Source of the DNA: Helichrysum umbraculigerum
Lineage: Eukaryota > Streptophyta > Magnoliopsida > Asterales > Asteraceae
NCBI GenBank assembly: GCA_949592205.1
Contig: CATIUR010000003.1
Coordinates: forward strand, 167,017,759-167,081,758
Direction: 5' to 3'
DNA: 64,000 nt
Shown: positions 10,436-21,532 of the stretch, in pieces
Position numbering within the stretch: the first letter of the stretch is position 1
Layout of the letters: each line of letters begins with the position of its first letter
Program-made: the position numbers and the translations under genes
Notes under the pieces: model-generated
Told to the model about the DNA's origin: nothing
Database searches by the model: none
What the model saw: only the letters and a program-made list of their open reading frames with translations

Positions 10436-10690
10436 AACGCGATCCAGCCTCATCACCCGGATCGCGTTCCTCAGTGTTATTATGGATCAGTCATTTTTGT
10501 TGTTCAGAACACGATCCTAGTTCCTTAAGCCGGATCGCGTTGCACAATGTAATTTTGAGTTCACCAGGTTTTACTCTTGGGAACGCAATCCAACCTTTTA
10601 GCCCGGATCGCGTTTGCAAGTGTAAATCGGTAAAAGAATATTTTGAACTGTGGAACGCGATCCAGCCACTCCTAACCCGGATCGCGTTTG
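10436..10690. repeat. Four hairpin units in LTR A
   Basis: Four units at a period of about 73 bp have arms AACGCGATCC and GGATCGCGTT around loops of 12-17 nt (first unit 10436-10469, last about 10654-10689). The arms are almost invariant (one has ACACGATCC, one AACGCAATCC), while loops and the spacers between units differ. The same array, with the same arms, is in LTR E. Confidence 0.85.
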
Positions 10691-11597
10691 TTAGTTAAAA
10701 TCTGACGAATTTGACAACCTGTGACTTTTATACTTATGCTATTTAACTTGTATTGAAAGTATAGTATGTGCATTGTATGGCATTATATATGTGAATATTA
10801 TACTATGAATCATAAACATGAGAATCTAACTCGGATTTTGATTGGTTCTCAGATAAAATGAAGGCTCAATAAAATAAGATCTTTGAGTGGAGGCTGTGGT
10901 TAATAAGGGTGAGTGGATCTTGGACTTTCAGTCTAAATTAGTTGTAACAATATGGTTACAACGGGTAAACTTGGTTTAATATATATATTGATTGTATCTC
11001 TGACTTATATACATTGCCATGATGGTTGTGGACTAATTGAATGTCGGAGTTCAACATGGATTGGGTTTGGGTACTAATACTTTAGACAACATAAGTGCTA
11101 TGTACATGTGTTATTTATTGTAAGTATGTGGTATGTAGTATTAGTAACCAAACTATCGGTTTAATCATTGTTTGGCCTTCAGTTGGTTTTAAGTGTTACT
11201 TGGGGGCCACCGCGGCATGAGGGTACCTCAAGGACCACCGATCCTCTTGATTTGTTTGTTTACGATGCTTTGCTGTAGACAATTGTTAAGCTATGTTTAG
11301 ATTGATGGTTAGAGATCTATTCACTTAGCTTTGTGCTAACCACTCCTTAATACTTCTTGCAGGTTAAGCTTTTGGTATGTGGGTTGCAAGAAGTTTGGGT
11401 TAAAGGAATGTCTGACGGCTCACTCTGGTTTATAAAAATTATGTTAACGGTTTAACATTATGTTTTGGATTAAATAACACCTAACTTAATGTTTGTAACT
11501 ATTGTGGTAGTTCGGATTTAAACCATGAAATTATGGATTGCCATTTTGGGGTTTTGTATTACATGCAATCTATGATGTATGAATTTCAATATACGCT

Positions 11598-11601
<4 letters not shown>

Positions 11602-11687
<86 letters not shown>
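11602..11687. repeat. (TA)n microsatellite
   Basis: An uninterrupted run of about 43 TA units lies just inside the 3' end of solo LTR A. The other solo LTRs have no such tract at this place, so it arose after this copy inserted. Confidence 0.95.
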
Positions 11688-11689
<2 letters not shown>

Positions 11690-11714
11690 GGTCTTGAAAT
11701 TGTAGGGTGTTATA

Positions 11715-12160
11715 ATAGCAGATGGAAAGTGCACAGTGATTTTATATTATATAAACTGAAAACATTGACTAGTTGTTTAACTTTTCAATTATACCTTAAA
11801 CTACTTGTTGGAAATTATCTTTTTATTATCTTTTTTCAATTATATCACGTGTGTTATTTTTGGTAACAAATGTGTTAATTGCTTAGTATCATTAACAAAA
11901 TTTGTTACTATTAATATGCATAACGTAATACTTGTTACTACTAAGTTGTTTACATATATATTTTTAAATTGTAATATGTATGTGTGTTATGATCAACCTT
12001 TACTGGTTCTTATCACATGTTATACTAATTCATTAACTTGTTACTAGTTACTAAGACATATGCTAACGCCATTAACACATGTATTACTTTGTTTAATATC
12101 ATACGGAGTATGTGTTACTATCACTATTAATAATAATACATTACTTTAAGCATGTGACAC
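11715..12160. other. AT-rich MULE1 interior, no gene seen
   Basis: The stretch between solo LTR A and the minisatellite holds only isolated half-sites such as TAACAC and ATGTGTTA. No exon or promoter could be supported. Confidence 0.5.
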
Positions 12161-12870
12161 GTGTATTAGTGGTTGGTAACACGTGTGTTAGTAGTTTGGT
12201 AACACATGTGTTAGTGGTTGGTAACACATGTGTTAGTGGTATGTAACACATGTGTTAATGGTCTGTAACACATATGCTAACACCAGTAACACATGTATTA
12301 CTTTGTTTAATACCATATATTTTACTATCACTATCAATAATAAGTTACTTTTAAAGCATGTGACACGTGAGTTAGCGTTTGGTAACACGTGTGTTAGTGG
12401 TTTGGTAACACATTTACTAGTGATAGATAGCACATGTGTTAGTGTTAGGTAACACATGTGTTAATGGTTTGTAACACATGTGTTAATGGTCTGTAATACA
12501 TATGCTAACACCATTAACACATGTATTACTTTGTTTAATACCATATGTATTACTATCACTATCAATAATACGTTACTTTTAAGCATGTGACACGTGTGTT
12601 AGTGGTTGATAACATGTGTGTTAGTGGTTTGGTAACACATGTGTTAGTGATCGGTAATACATGCATTAGTGTTAGGTAACACATGTGTTAATCTGTAACA
12701 CATGTGCTAACACCATTAACACATGTATTACTTTGTTTAGTACCACATATGTTAGTGGTTGGTACCACATGTGTTAGTGATTGGTACCACATGTGTTAGT
12801 GGTTCTGTAACACATGTGTTAGTGTTCTATAACACGTGTTAGTGGTAGGTAACACATGTGTTAGTGTTTG
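12160..12870. repeat. Palindromic minisatellite (TAACACATGTGTTA units)
   Basis: About 25-30 degenerate copies of a ~22-bp unit are present: a perfect 14-bp palindrome TAACACATGTGTTA followed by a GTGGTTGG-like spacer. Larger blocks of about 230 bp, starting at TTTGTTTAATACCATA, repeat within it, so there is higher-order structure. Single copies of the palindrome also occur at 8335-8560 and, as TAACACGTGTGTTA, at 14220 and 14550, so the motif belongs to MULE1 as a whole. ORFs through it are by-products of the repeat. Confidence 0.85.
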
Positions 12871-13015
12871 CGAAACAACATACATCAGCAGTAAAAAATG
12901 ATATAATGAAAACCACCATACAACGATTTAGAAAAAAAAACATAAACTATACTGTTATAAACAACTGTACTTGGGTACATTGTAGCGAACACATCTGATT
13001 CAAAATATACTGATT

Positions 13016-13017
<2 letters not shown>

Positions 13018-13094
<77 letters not shown>
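13018..13094. repeat. (TA)n microsatellite
   Basis: About 38 TA units lie between the minisatellite and the minus-strand ORF of MULE1. Confidence 0.95.
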
Positions 13095-13097
<3 letters not shown>

Positions 13098-13140
13098 CAT
13101 ACTGTTATAAACAAAAGTACTCGATTACATCATTTGAATA

Positions 13141-13497
13141 TCAGTTTTCTATAATATGTTCCGTGGCATTCTCTTCAATGTCTTGTTCAGCATTTGCTAG
13201 CTCTTTGACCTCCTTCTGGCGGTTTTTAATGGCATCTTTGACTTGCTTCACTATCGAGTCACGTGAGTAGGAATTGATGAAAGGATCAGCAAATGTGTGA
13301 AAACGTTCTCGTTCTCTGTGAATGTTTTGCTCGTGCAACAACATTTTTGCAGCATACTTTATCCTCAAACGAATAAGTTGCATGTTCTGCAAACTACCTT
13401 CCTCAGCAAGTCCACACTCAAACTTTGAAGAAGCCTCACCAGAATACTGCTTTATATGCATCATTGCAAAAACATATATTAATGAAAGAATGTACAC
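13141..13497 (-). CDS. Unknown minus-strand ORF of MULE1 (up to 118 aa)
   Basis: The coding-like part runs from about YSGEASSKFECGLAEEGSL through KYAAKMLLHEQNIHRERERF to a charged C-terminus rich in Glu, Lys and Asn. It is probably the last exon of a larger gene: the first ~20 residues look like intron read-through, and a possible acceptor (ATAAAG|CAG) lies near 13452. It is convergent with the FAR1-like gene, as second genes of MULEs often are. I do not recognise the product. Upstream exons between 13650 and 15000 could not be established. Confidence 0.4.
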   Translation of the reverse strand: MYILSLIYVFAMMHIKQYSGEASSKFECGLAEEGSLQNMQLIRLRIKYAAKMLLHEQNIHRERERFHTFADPFINSYSRDSIVKQVKDAIKNRQKEVKELANAEQDIEENATEHIIEN

Positions 13498-13499
13498 CT

Positions 13500-15224
13500 A
13501 ACGCATGTGATACATATTGCTAACATATGTGGTAATGAGACAAAGTAGTAAAAGAAACAAAACAATCAAACACATATGCAAGTAGGTATGAAACATGTGA
13601 TACTAACAGCTGAAAAACTGCACTAAAACATGTGATTGATTAAAAGGACATTTACCTTCGTCATCAACATGACTATTATTTTGTTTTTTTTCCCCTTTTG
13701 CTATAAACCTTTAAAGGATTATCTTCCAAAAAATGTAACAACCTCACAACTGAAAAGTAAAACACACACACAAAAACTCACATAAAAACTTGAAAAACCA
13801 TATAACTATCGCATGTGGTTCGTAAATATAAGTAATAGAATAACAAAATTAACCTTCAAGCGAACTCAAAACGTCCAAATCGGTTTTTGAAATGATGCAA
13901 TCTCCAATAGTTTTAAGTAAAAACCAACACACAAAAGACTTAAAAAAATATACGAATAAGCACACATGATAGTCATACTCTACAAAATATAACAACATGA
14001 TATTTACGCTCACTGTACTTACATATCACATAAAAACACATTACATAATGAATGACTTTTACGTCGAGATAAACATCAAAACTACCAAAAATATTATGTT
14101 ACTCTGTTATATCCTAGTAGACTATTACTATTGACATGAACAAACATACCTAACACTTGTGTAAATTCAACCCACAACAGACTTAAAAACACTTACACAC
14201 CATATATTCAAGGTAAACAGAACTAACACGTGTGTTACCAAAACCCTAAATTCAAACCAAACACATATACACATTCAATACAACAACAAAACCATAAAAT
14301 ACAAACCAAACAGACCTAACATTTGTGTAAATTCAAACCATAACAGACCTAAAAATACTTCCAGACAATAAACATAACTAACACTTATGTTACCAAAAAC
14401 CTTGATTCAAACCAAACACATATACAAATTCAATATAGCAAACAAAACACTAAATACAAACGAAACAGCAGTATCACTTGTGTAGATTCAAAACCACAGC
14501 ATACCTAAACCACTTACAAACACTGAAATCAGTATAAATAGAACTAACACGTGTGTTACAAAAACCCTAATATCAAACCAAACAGATTTACACATATAGC
14601 TTGCAGTACAACATCAAAACGCAAACTAGAACGCAAATAGTAACATATCTAACGCAAATCATAAAAAATAAACATAAAAAAACTAACACAATGGTACAGA
14701 TGTAATAGGTCGAGCATCAATCGGACTTGACGAGCTTTTTGCTACAGGAATCTACTGACGAATATCCATTTACAAGTGATTCCGGTTAGAGAAATCCGTA
14801 CTATTTCGATTTTAAACAAGTTTCATAACTAGGTTTTCTCAAAAGCGAAATTTCGGTAAAAAATGCACCGATAGAAAGGTTAATTGAAGCAAGTAGATGA
14901 ACAAAACGAAGATTTTAGCTTCAAACAAAGATGATTTGATGAACAAAATTTGGATTTCTAGGGTTGAGTGGTTGAATCGCCAGAGAAGAAAACAGAAGGA
15001 ACAAGAGGATCTGTGTGTTTTTTTTGAAGAAAAGTGAAAAAAGGATTTAATTAATTAAATATTAAATTTACCATTATACCCCTCCGCCTAAAATCTAATT
15101 TAATTTGATTTTTTTAATTAAAAAATAAGCTGTTAATATGGACCCTTAATTTGATAAATCTGATGGCTCAAATTGATTCCCGCATTCTCACTTCAAATGT
15201 TTGTACTCATTTGAACCCCACTCT
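13500..15224 (-). other. MULE1 right arm, no gene resolved
   Basis: This region is AT-rich with scattered ACACGTGTGTTA palindromes (14220-14560). Short duplicated stretches of the type ACAGACCTAACACTTGTGTA recur between 14100 and 14500. It could be the 5' UTR and introns of the minus-strand gene at 13141. The last ~150 bp are the terminal inverted repeat of MULE1. Confidence 0.5.
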
Positions 15225-15530
15225 AAAAAGCTAAGATAGAAAATGTTGGTCATTATTTTAAAAATGAATATGTATCATGTATATCTTACGTGCAAACTAG
15301 AATATTGATAATGATGGATATAATTTTATAATCGAAAGTAGGAAGGATTACAAAACAGAATACATATTGCGAAAGTCGTCATTAAAAAATTATACCATTA
15401 CGAAATGATTGACTCGACGTTAATCAACTAGTTGCGATGGTCATCTAGCTTGAGTTTACGATATAAAAGTTAAAACGTTGTTGTTTCACGTGGTAGATAA
15501 AATCTGATAATGAAGACAGTGGGAAATTAT
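15225..15530 (+). repeat. Duplicated segment, copy 1 (right part)
   Basis: This continues copy 1 after MULE1 and matches 24218-24690. The sequence AGATAGAAAATGTT (about 15233-15246) is the uninterrupted version of the site that carries a hAT MITE at 24237 in copy 2. Confidence 0.8.
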
Positions 15531-15563
15531 AGGTAGACAAGCGTTAAATTATTCCAAGTGGTA

Positions 15564-15564
15564 C

Positions 15565-15616
<52 letters not shown>
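15564..15616. repeat. (ATT)n microsatellite
   Basis: About 17 ATT/TTA units in an otherwise featureless intergenic stretch. Confidence 0.95.
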
Positions 15617-16292
15617 TTATGATAAAGGAAGCAATGTTATTATTTTAAGACCAAGATACATGTGCGATTTGGATCCAATTAAGATGCCTCATGTGATCCA
15701 AGATGTAGGTCAATAGAATAATGCGGGTTTACCATCTAGGGAGAATTTACATATATATAAAAGGTTGGTTGTAGTGCTGTGAAGCGGTTATAGACAAAGC
15801 CGGATAAACTGGACCTGGACCTGGACCATACCATACCATATATGTTAATTGCGGGTTCTTTTTTGGTGATAGTGGTTCACTTCTATTTTGTTACCCATAA
15901 CAAAGATGTTTAACTAAAAAAGTTAATAAAGATTCTAGTTTTAAACCCGACCAATGTTGTAAATGAATCAATTTTTGTTTCGATACAGTTCTAGATTTGT
16001 TTATTCTATGAAGAATGATTGTTGACATAAGGAAAGTGCATTGCAATGACATGTATGTTAAACTACGAATAATAATATTATATATTATCACCTTATAACA
16101 TTAGCCATCTTATTTAATAGGCGAGGGGTTGGATTTGGGGAGGATGTAAGTGAGCAATAATTTTCTAAGACTGGAATAAACCATTAGTCAAGCTGTGAAA
16201 CACCTTGAACTACATCTATACCCCATATTTCTTCCCTGGAAATACAAGAACATCCTTCATCTCCATCCATACATCATCATAGTAACAAAGCG
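15617..16292. other. Upstream region of the ankyrin/PGG gene
   Basis: No ORF or repeat of note is present. A CCATA direct repeat (CCATACCATACCATATATG) lies near 15825-15845. The 100 bp before the ATG at 16293 is C/A-rich, as in many plant 5' UTRs. No convincing TATA box was chosen. Confidence 0.4.
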
Positions 16293-19200
16293 TTGGACAT
16301 GTCCACCTTTTCAAATGCTCTTGATGCTTCTACACGAACCGAAGACTTGAAATACATGCAAGCATCTAATGTTAATGTCTCCAACTTTGTCTCCGTTAAA
16401 CTTTCAAGTCAAGTTAATTACGATATCTGGAAGGCTCAAATGCTTTGCCTTATGGAGAGTCAGCTGATGCGTGGCATCATTGATGCAGACTTTGCTAGCC
16501 CGGGGGCTAAGAGCATCAAGATCATCAAACAATACGACAGCCTTCTAAAAGGTTGGATTTTTGGTTCGCTAAGTGAAGAAGTACTCAAGAATGTTGTAGG
16601 ACTTCAATCTGCGCGAGATGTTTGGACAAAAATAGAATCTTTCTATGACCCTCCTGTAATAGGTACGTCTCCATTTGACTCCTAATAGTAGAAACCAGCG
16701 ATTCAATTGACACAATTCAAATGAAATGCAGGTTTCTCTCCATCAGTATCCTTGGTTCACACAGACGTAGAGACACTGGAAATAAACTCACAATATGGCA
16801 TTGACCCTCACCTTCGCAACACTCATCGCAGTACAAAGTTGAGGAAAGCTACTGTAAATGGGCGTTGGAGGGAAGCAGAAATCATATTGAAAAACGACAA
16901 AGATTCAGCAACAGAAGTGATCAGCAGAAATGGCAACACAATGCTTCACTTGGCAGTGGTAAAGGGCCAGAATTATTTCCTTGAAAAGTTGCTGAACTTT
17001 ATAGATAATGGTGAACAAATCGAAAAGAGGAATTCAGATGGCCGTACAGCTCTGCACATCGCAGCAATCGTTGACAATAAATATGCGGCTGAACTCTTGG
17101 TTAGGAAGAATAAAGGATTGCTTTCAATCTCGGACAATGAGGAATACATACCATTGTTCAGTGCATATTACAATATGAAGCTCAGTACATATGTATATTT
17201 GTTGAAAGTCTCTGAAGATGAATTGTTACATATTCCTTTAGAAGATTATCCCGATTCCCGTGTCCAGATTGCTGTAAATTTTCTTAGTACTGCTATTTTC
17301 ACAAAACAATATGGTAAGTAGTTCACTAGTTCAGTACATCTTAATTAAGCTTTGGGATATACTAAAGATTCACATACTTTTTCATATATATTGTTGCAGA
17401 TTTAGCATCGATGTTGGTCACAATATATCCTGAATTGGTTAAAATTGAGGATCAGGCATTGATGACAATAGCAATAGCCTTTCCACATAAGCTTGGCTTC
17501 GGGGAAGCCTTGATCCGTCCATGTATGTCTCTAGTTTTCTTCTTAAAAATGGAGATATCGTATTTCACTATAAAACCTGCAGGCACAATTTGCCACATAT
17601 ATTCATCCAGTGATGTTGATACTACCATGTATATCTTGCAGCCTTGAACCATGCTCGTGAGAAAATAGTAGACAGAACTTCTTTGCTGTTTGATTCGTTC
17701 AATTTTTTGTATAAAAGGGCAGAAGACATCATATGCGCAATGAGAAGCTTCAAAAAGACGCTTCACTGCTACTTCTTGACAGAAATTCTCATGATATTAC
17801 TTTGTGAGCAGATAACAATAAATGCATCAGGAATTTATTCGAAATACTAGTTCAAATAACATCTGATTAACTTTCTCCTTTTTGTGCAGTCCCGATAGCT
17901 GTTCTGTATCCAATATATCAGTTGATTCGTCTCCTCATTTTAGTGCTTCTTTTCCCATGTTTTATGTTGTATTTCCTCTTGTGGGAGAATGTTTTGGCAG
18001 TTATAGGTAAGAAATTATAGACTGTTCACCATCATAGGTTTTGAGATGGACACTCGAGATAAAATTCAATCAACTGATCAATGATTGTGTTTTACTTAAT
18101 TGTCTAAATTTTAGCAGCTCCAGTTAAGCATACAGAGAAGAAACAAAAGGAATACAAAAAGGCTAAAAAGATTTTGAACCGCATATGTGATGAAATTGAC
18201 AAGTTGTGCTTGGGTCATACTGACCAGGCAGATGTTTCGGAAAAGGCTGATAACCATTCGTATTACAGTGGACCAATTTTTGAGGCTGTACGTCAAGATT
18301 GTTACAAGGTTGTTCAAAAGATTCTAAGCAGGTCACCCAATATAATAGACTGTAGGAATCAAGAAGGGCATAATGTGATTCAATTAGCTGTGATAAATCG
18401 TTCAGAGAAAGTATACAATCTATTCTATCCAATAATTAAGCGTTCAGATTTTTATAGCACAATGACGGATTCCTCCATGAACAATCTGGTGCACTTGGCC
18501 GGAAGATTGGCACCTTCATTTATACTTAGTCGCACTACAGGTGCAGCACTTCAACTACAAAGAGAGCTTCAATGGCGAGAGGTACATCACACATCATCTA
18601 CGATTTATGAATCATTTTGTATGGTTCTTTTTTTTTTTTTTTTGCTCTTTAGTTGAACAAAGTGTAGAATTCTACAGGAAGTGAAGAAACTCGTCTTACC
18701 TACGGACCTTATTAAAAAGAATATGTATATGGAGACACCAGAAACGGTGTTTACAAGGGAACATGCAGATTTGGTGAAGGAAGGAGAAAATTGGATGAAA
18801 ACCACAGCCGAATCATGCAGCATCACTGCTGCACTCATCGTCACAATTGTATTTGCAGCAGCAATTACTGTACCGGGTGGAAGCAATCAAGAAACGGGCT
18901 CACCCTTATTTAACCAAGAAATTGCCTTCACTGTCTTTGCAGTATCCAATGCACTCTCACTATTTTCAGCTGCCACTGCACTATTAGTCTTTTTATCCAT
19001 TCTCACTACACGTTTCTCCGAAAAAGATTTTTTGGTCAGTTTACCAAGGCGATTAATTATTGGTCTCAGTGTATTATTCATCTCTACAACAGCAATGATG
19101 GTAGCCTTTTGTGCGATTTTGTTCCTTGTCTTTTGTGATCAAAGACCATGGATGTTGGCACCAATAGGTGGATTAGCCTGCATGCCGATTGCAACTATTG

Positions 19201-19319
19201 CTTGTTTACAATTCCCGCTCGTAATAGACTTGTTCACATCGACATATTTCCCCATCTTTCACAAGAAAAAGTTTGATTATGTTGAATCTGAAATTTCGTT
19301 ACGGATGGATGAAGAGTAA
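16293..19319 (+). CDS. Ankyrin-repeat/PGG membrane protein with Copia-gag-like N-terminus
   Basis: Seven exons join in frame to 820 residues: 16293-16662, 16732-17313, 17400-17522, 17642-17803, 17890-18006, 18115-18581 and 18678-19319. All introns are GT-AG; the first five are phase 1 and the last phase 0. Residues about 30-125 (NFVSVKL, YDIWKAQMLCLMESQ, LLKGWIFGSLSEEVL, ARDVWTKIESFY) look like the N-terminal/UBN2 gag region of Copia elements. Ankyrin repeats follow (NGNTMLHLAVVKGQ, DGRTALHIAAIVDN, later GPIFEAVRQDCYKVVQKIL and GHNVIQLAVIN), with a hydrophobic segment in exon 5. The C-terminus has the PGG domain (ENWMKTTAESCSITAALIVT to ITVPGG) and about four membrane helices. The family (ACD6/ITN1-like) acts at plasma or internal membranes in defence and stress signalling. 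That role is inferred from the family, not shown here. Confidence 0.88.
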
Positions 19320-19753
19320 ATGTGAGTTTCAAATTAAAGGTCACATTGTTTTGACTGTAATTTTTTTTTTCCTATATCACATTGGTTGTTGATACGTCTC
19401 AATTTGAATCATATCTGTGTGTTCTATTAGATGGTTATTATGTAGTGATGACAGCCTATCCATGGAGCACATTTTCCAGGGAAGGTTTGCAGCTTTGATG
19501 ATGAATTTTGTTCTTTCACATTGCAACTCTTAACTCGTAAGTTTGCAGCCATGGTTTATTTATTCTCTATTTAATTGTTTACAGATTTGTGCATCATTTC
19601 ACATTGTAATCGGAAATTTGCAATAGTGGCGAAGTTACCTATTGAATATGTCAGATTAATATTATTTTTGAAAATTCTAATAGGTTAAACAGGTAAAATA
19701 AAAAGCCGCCCAAATCCTTTTTAATGCAATTATACCTTCTAAATCATTTTTAC

Positions 19754-19840
<87 letters not shown>

Positions 19841-20757
19841 ATAAGATTAGACATAATGTTGGTTTAATTCATCTTGGCCTCAATATTATGATGTCTATTT
19901 ATGGGTGTTAATTGCTATAGTATGCAACTTCTGCATTATGTGAAGTATCAAAACCAAATGCAGTTTGTAGTCGATTTTAGGGATATTCTTTTGTTGGATG
20001 GCTGGAAGACTAATTCCACCAGGTTCTTCGATTATATGGGTTCTGCTACAGTTCGATTTTTGGTAATATAATATTATACATTTATACATAAACAAAAGTT
20101 TTTTAACGGCGAGATCTATCTTCATGCATAAGGATACTAGATTACCTGGTATACAAACCTCCCTTTTTCTTTTCTATTGCAATTTAGTAAATTGTGATTG
20201 ATATGGTCTTCATTTGTAAAATTAAGTGCACATCTTTGATATCTAAAGTAAAATGTAAACAGACTATTCAAAGAACAATTACATAGGTGAAAGCGGAAAA
20301 TTTTGTAAATGTTAACTATACAAGCTAGTAGTGAAAATAAAAACATTGTTTGTCTCATAGTATTAATAAAAAGGTTCCCAAATGAAGGCTATCCATCATG
20401 TTGACCATCTCTCAATTTTATAAAGATTTTAAGTTCTAACAAACCAAGTATATTAGATGTTTCAAGTAATACTCAAAGGTCGTTAAAGTCGAGATCTTAC
20501 TTAAAATCGTTTTCTTCTTATAACTATAATACAACATTAGCTCAATATTAATAAGAAGTATTTAGATTAAATATATATATTTATCAATATATAAATTTTG
20601 GACAAGAGTAAAGAGATCCAAACAGCCCAAAAGTGATCTAAAATAAAAGAGATCCAAAACAGCCTAGAAGTGATCCAGTCCTTCAAATGTAAAAAACCAA
20701 CAAAAACTGGAGTAAAAATGTATACAAGTCACTCCTATATAAACCCACTCATCAGTA
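19320..20757. other. 3' flank of the ankyrin/PGG gene, intergenic
   Basis: The probable 3' UTR extends from 19320. A (TA)n tract occupies 19757-19839. Short minus-strand ORFs at 19895-20358 have no recognisable domain and AT-rich composition, so I do not call them genes. The phrase GTAAGTTTGCAGCCATGG occurs at 19537 and again at 22233, which may be a trace of the local duplication. Confidence 0.5.
19757..19839. repeat. (TA)n microsatellite
   Basis: About 41 TA units downstream of the ankyrin/PGG gene. Confidence 0.95.
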
Positions 20758-20815
20758 GTAGCGTGTGTATGGGAAAATTAGCTGAGTAGCGTGTGTATGG
20801 GAAAATTAGCTTCTA
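20758..20815. repeat. Short tandem duplication
   Basis: Two adjacent copies of about 27 bp (GTAGCGTGTGTATGGGAAAA then TTAGCT) lie at the left edge of a foldback-rich stretch. Confidence 0.85.
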
Positions 20816-20896
20816 GTTGAAACTAAAGCTTATAGTTGGAGCTGGTAGCTGGAACTTATATTATAAGTTAGAAGTCGGAGCTTATGTGTTTACAAG

Positions 20897-21170
20897 TGTT
20901 TGGTAAGACTAACTGGAGCTTATTAATGTAAATTGATATAAAATGACAAAAAATATATAATAAATAATGATATAAGAGGTATATATGTAATTTCTACTTT
21001 AATAAGGTTTGTAGCTTATTTTTACTTCCATTAGGGTTTTTTTTTTTCAGATTTTATTTTTTCAATAAGCTACCAAAATTTTTTCTACCAAACAAAGGTT
21101 GTAGCTTAAACTTGTGAAAAAAATAAGCTTAAGCTTCAATAACCTCTAATAAATAGATTACCAAACATAC
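20897..21170. mobile_element. Possible foldback MITE
   Basis: TGTTTGGTAA (20897) and TTACCAAACA (21161-21170) face each other, with internal AGCTTAT / ATAAGCT-type inverted pairs. No clear TSD was found, so boundaries are tentative. Confidence 0.35.
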
Positions 21171-21173
21171 TTA

Positions 21174-21529
21174 GAGCACACGGAGTGCTATTCTTATCTC
21201 AACGTTTTTACTAGAAAAACGCCGGCCACCCGGTGTTATCCACTCCCTCTCGGCGTTTTTGTCAGTTTTTTTCTCCCAAGATCGTCCTACAAACGCTGAT
21301 AATAACTACGTTATTGATTTTAATATTATTTCTTTTTTGTTTGTTTCTTTCGTCCGCATGTTTTAAAAAAAAACAAATTTTTTTTTTATAAAATAATCCC
21401 CATAACACTGAACTTAACACTGAACCTCAACATTAACCACTACCCCACTTTTCCCTTTCAGTGTTATACTTCAGTGTTTTCAATAACACCGAACAAAATA
21501 CTGAAACTCCATCAAGCCTCCTCGTGCTC
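21174..21529. mobile_element. Tourist-type (PIF/Harbinger) MITE, TTA TSD
   Basis: This 356-bp element is flanked by TTA (21171-21173 and 21530-21532), the typical PIF/Harbinger target. Terminal repeats are GAGCACACGGAGTGCT and the complement of AGCCTCCTCGTGCTC. The interior repeats AACACTGAAC-like words. It does not code for protein. Confidence 0.7.
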
Positions 21530-21532
21530 TTA

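Larger units (their letters stand above)
9579..11714 (+). mobile_element. Solo LTR A (2.1 kb), 5-bp TSD
   Basis: The TSD ATAGC lies at 9574-9578 and 11715-11719. It starts TGTAACATCC and ends GGGTGTTATA. No internal retroelement sequence adjoins it, so it is a solo LTR left by LTR-LTR recombination. It holds four hairpin units (10436-10690), a block shared with the other LTRs (GGGGGCCACCGCGGC near 11207 and CCACCGATCCTC near 11235), and a long (TA)n near its 3' end. The TGTAACACCC-type ends resemble Ty3/gypsy chromovirus LTRs, but without pol the family is inferred. Confidence 0.85.
4544..15224. mobile_element. MULE1: FAR1-type Mutator-like element, 9-bp TSD
   Basis: The element is flanked by the 9-bp TSD AAAAAGCTA (4535-4543 and 15225-15233). 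Its ends are inverted repeats that share GGTTCAAATGAG, then a TGAGAAT block and a GGAGGGGTATAAT block, with moderate divergence. The uninterrupted target occurs once at 24218-24226 in the second copy of the host segment. Inside are a Helitron, a FAR1-like transposase pseudogene carrying a hAT MITE in its intron, solo LTR A, a palindromic minisatellite and a minus-strand ORF. Without the later insertions it would be about 5 kb. The transposase core is missing, so it is non-autonomous now. Confidence 0.85.

Noticed and set aside
9579..11714. Full non-autonomous transposon rather than a solo LTR
   Set aside because: TG start, 5-bp TSDs in all five relatives, long shared non-coding sequence and no longer terminal inverted repeats fit solo LTRs better than a DNA transposon.
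11579..11866. ORF rich in Ile-Tyr
   Set aside because: It is a translation of the (TA)n microsatellite. The same applies to those at 12885, 37362, 50945, 51013, 51708 and 51827.
12233..12457. Paired ORFs on both strands
   Set aside because: They are by-products of the palindromic minisatellite.
12160..12870. CRISPR-like array of regularly spaced repeats
   Set aside because: Repeat units are degenerate palindromes with near-identical spacers in a plant nuclear transposon. There are no unique spacers or cas genes.
18163..18432. Minus-strand ORFs within the ankyrin/PGG gene
   Set aside because: They are antisense to exon 6, whose splice phases and domains are clear.
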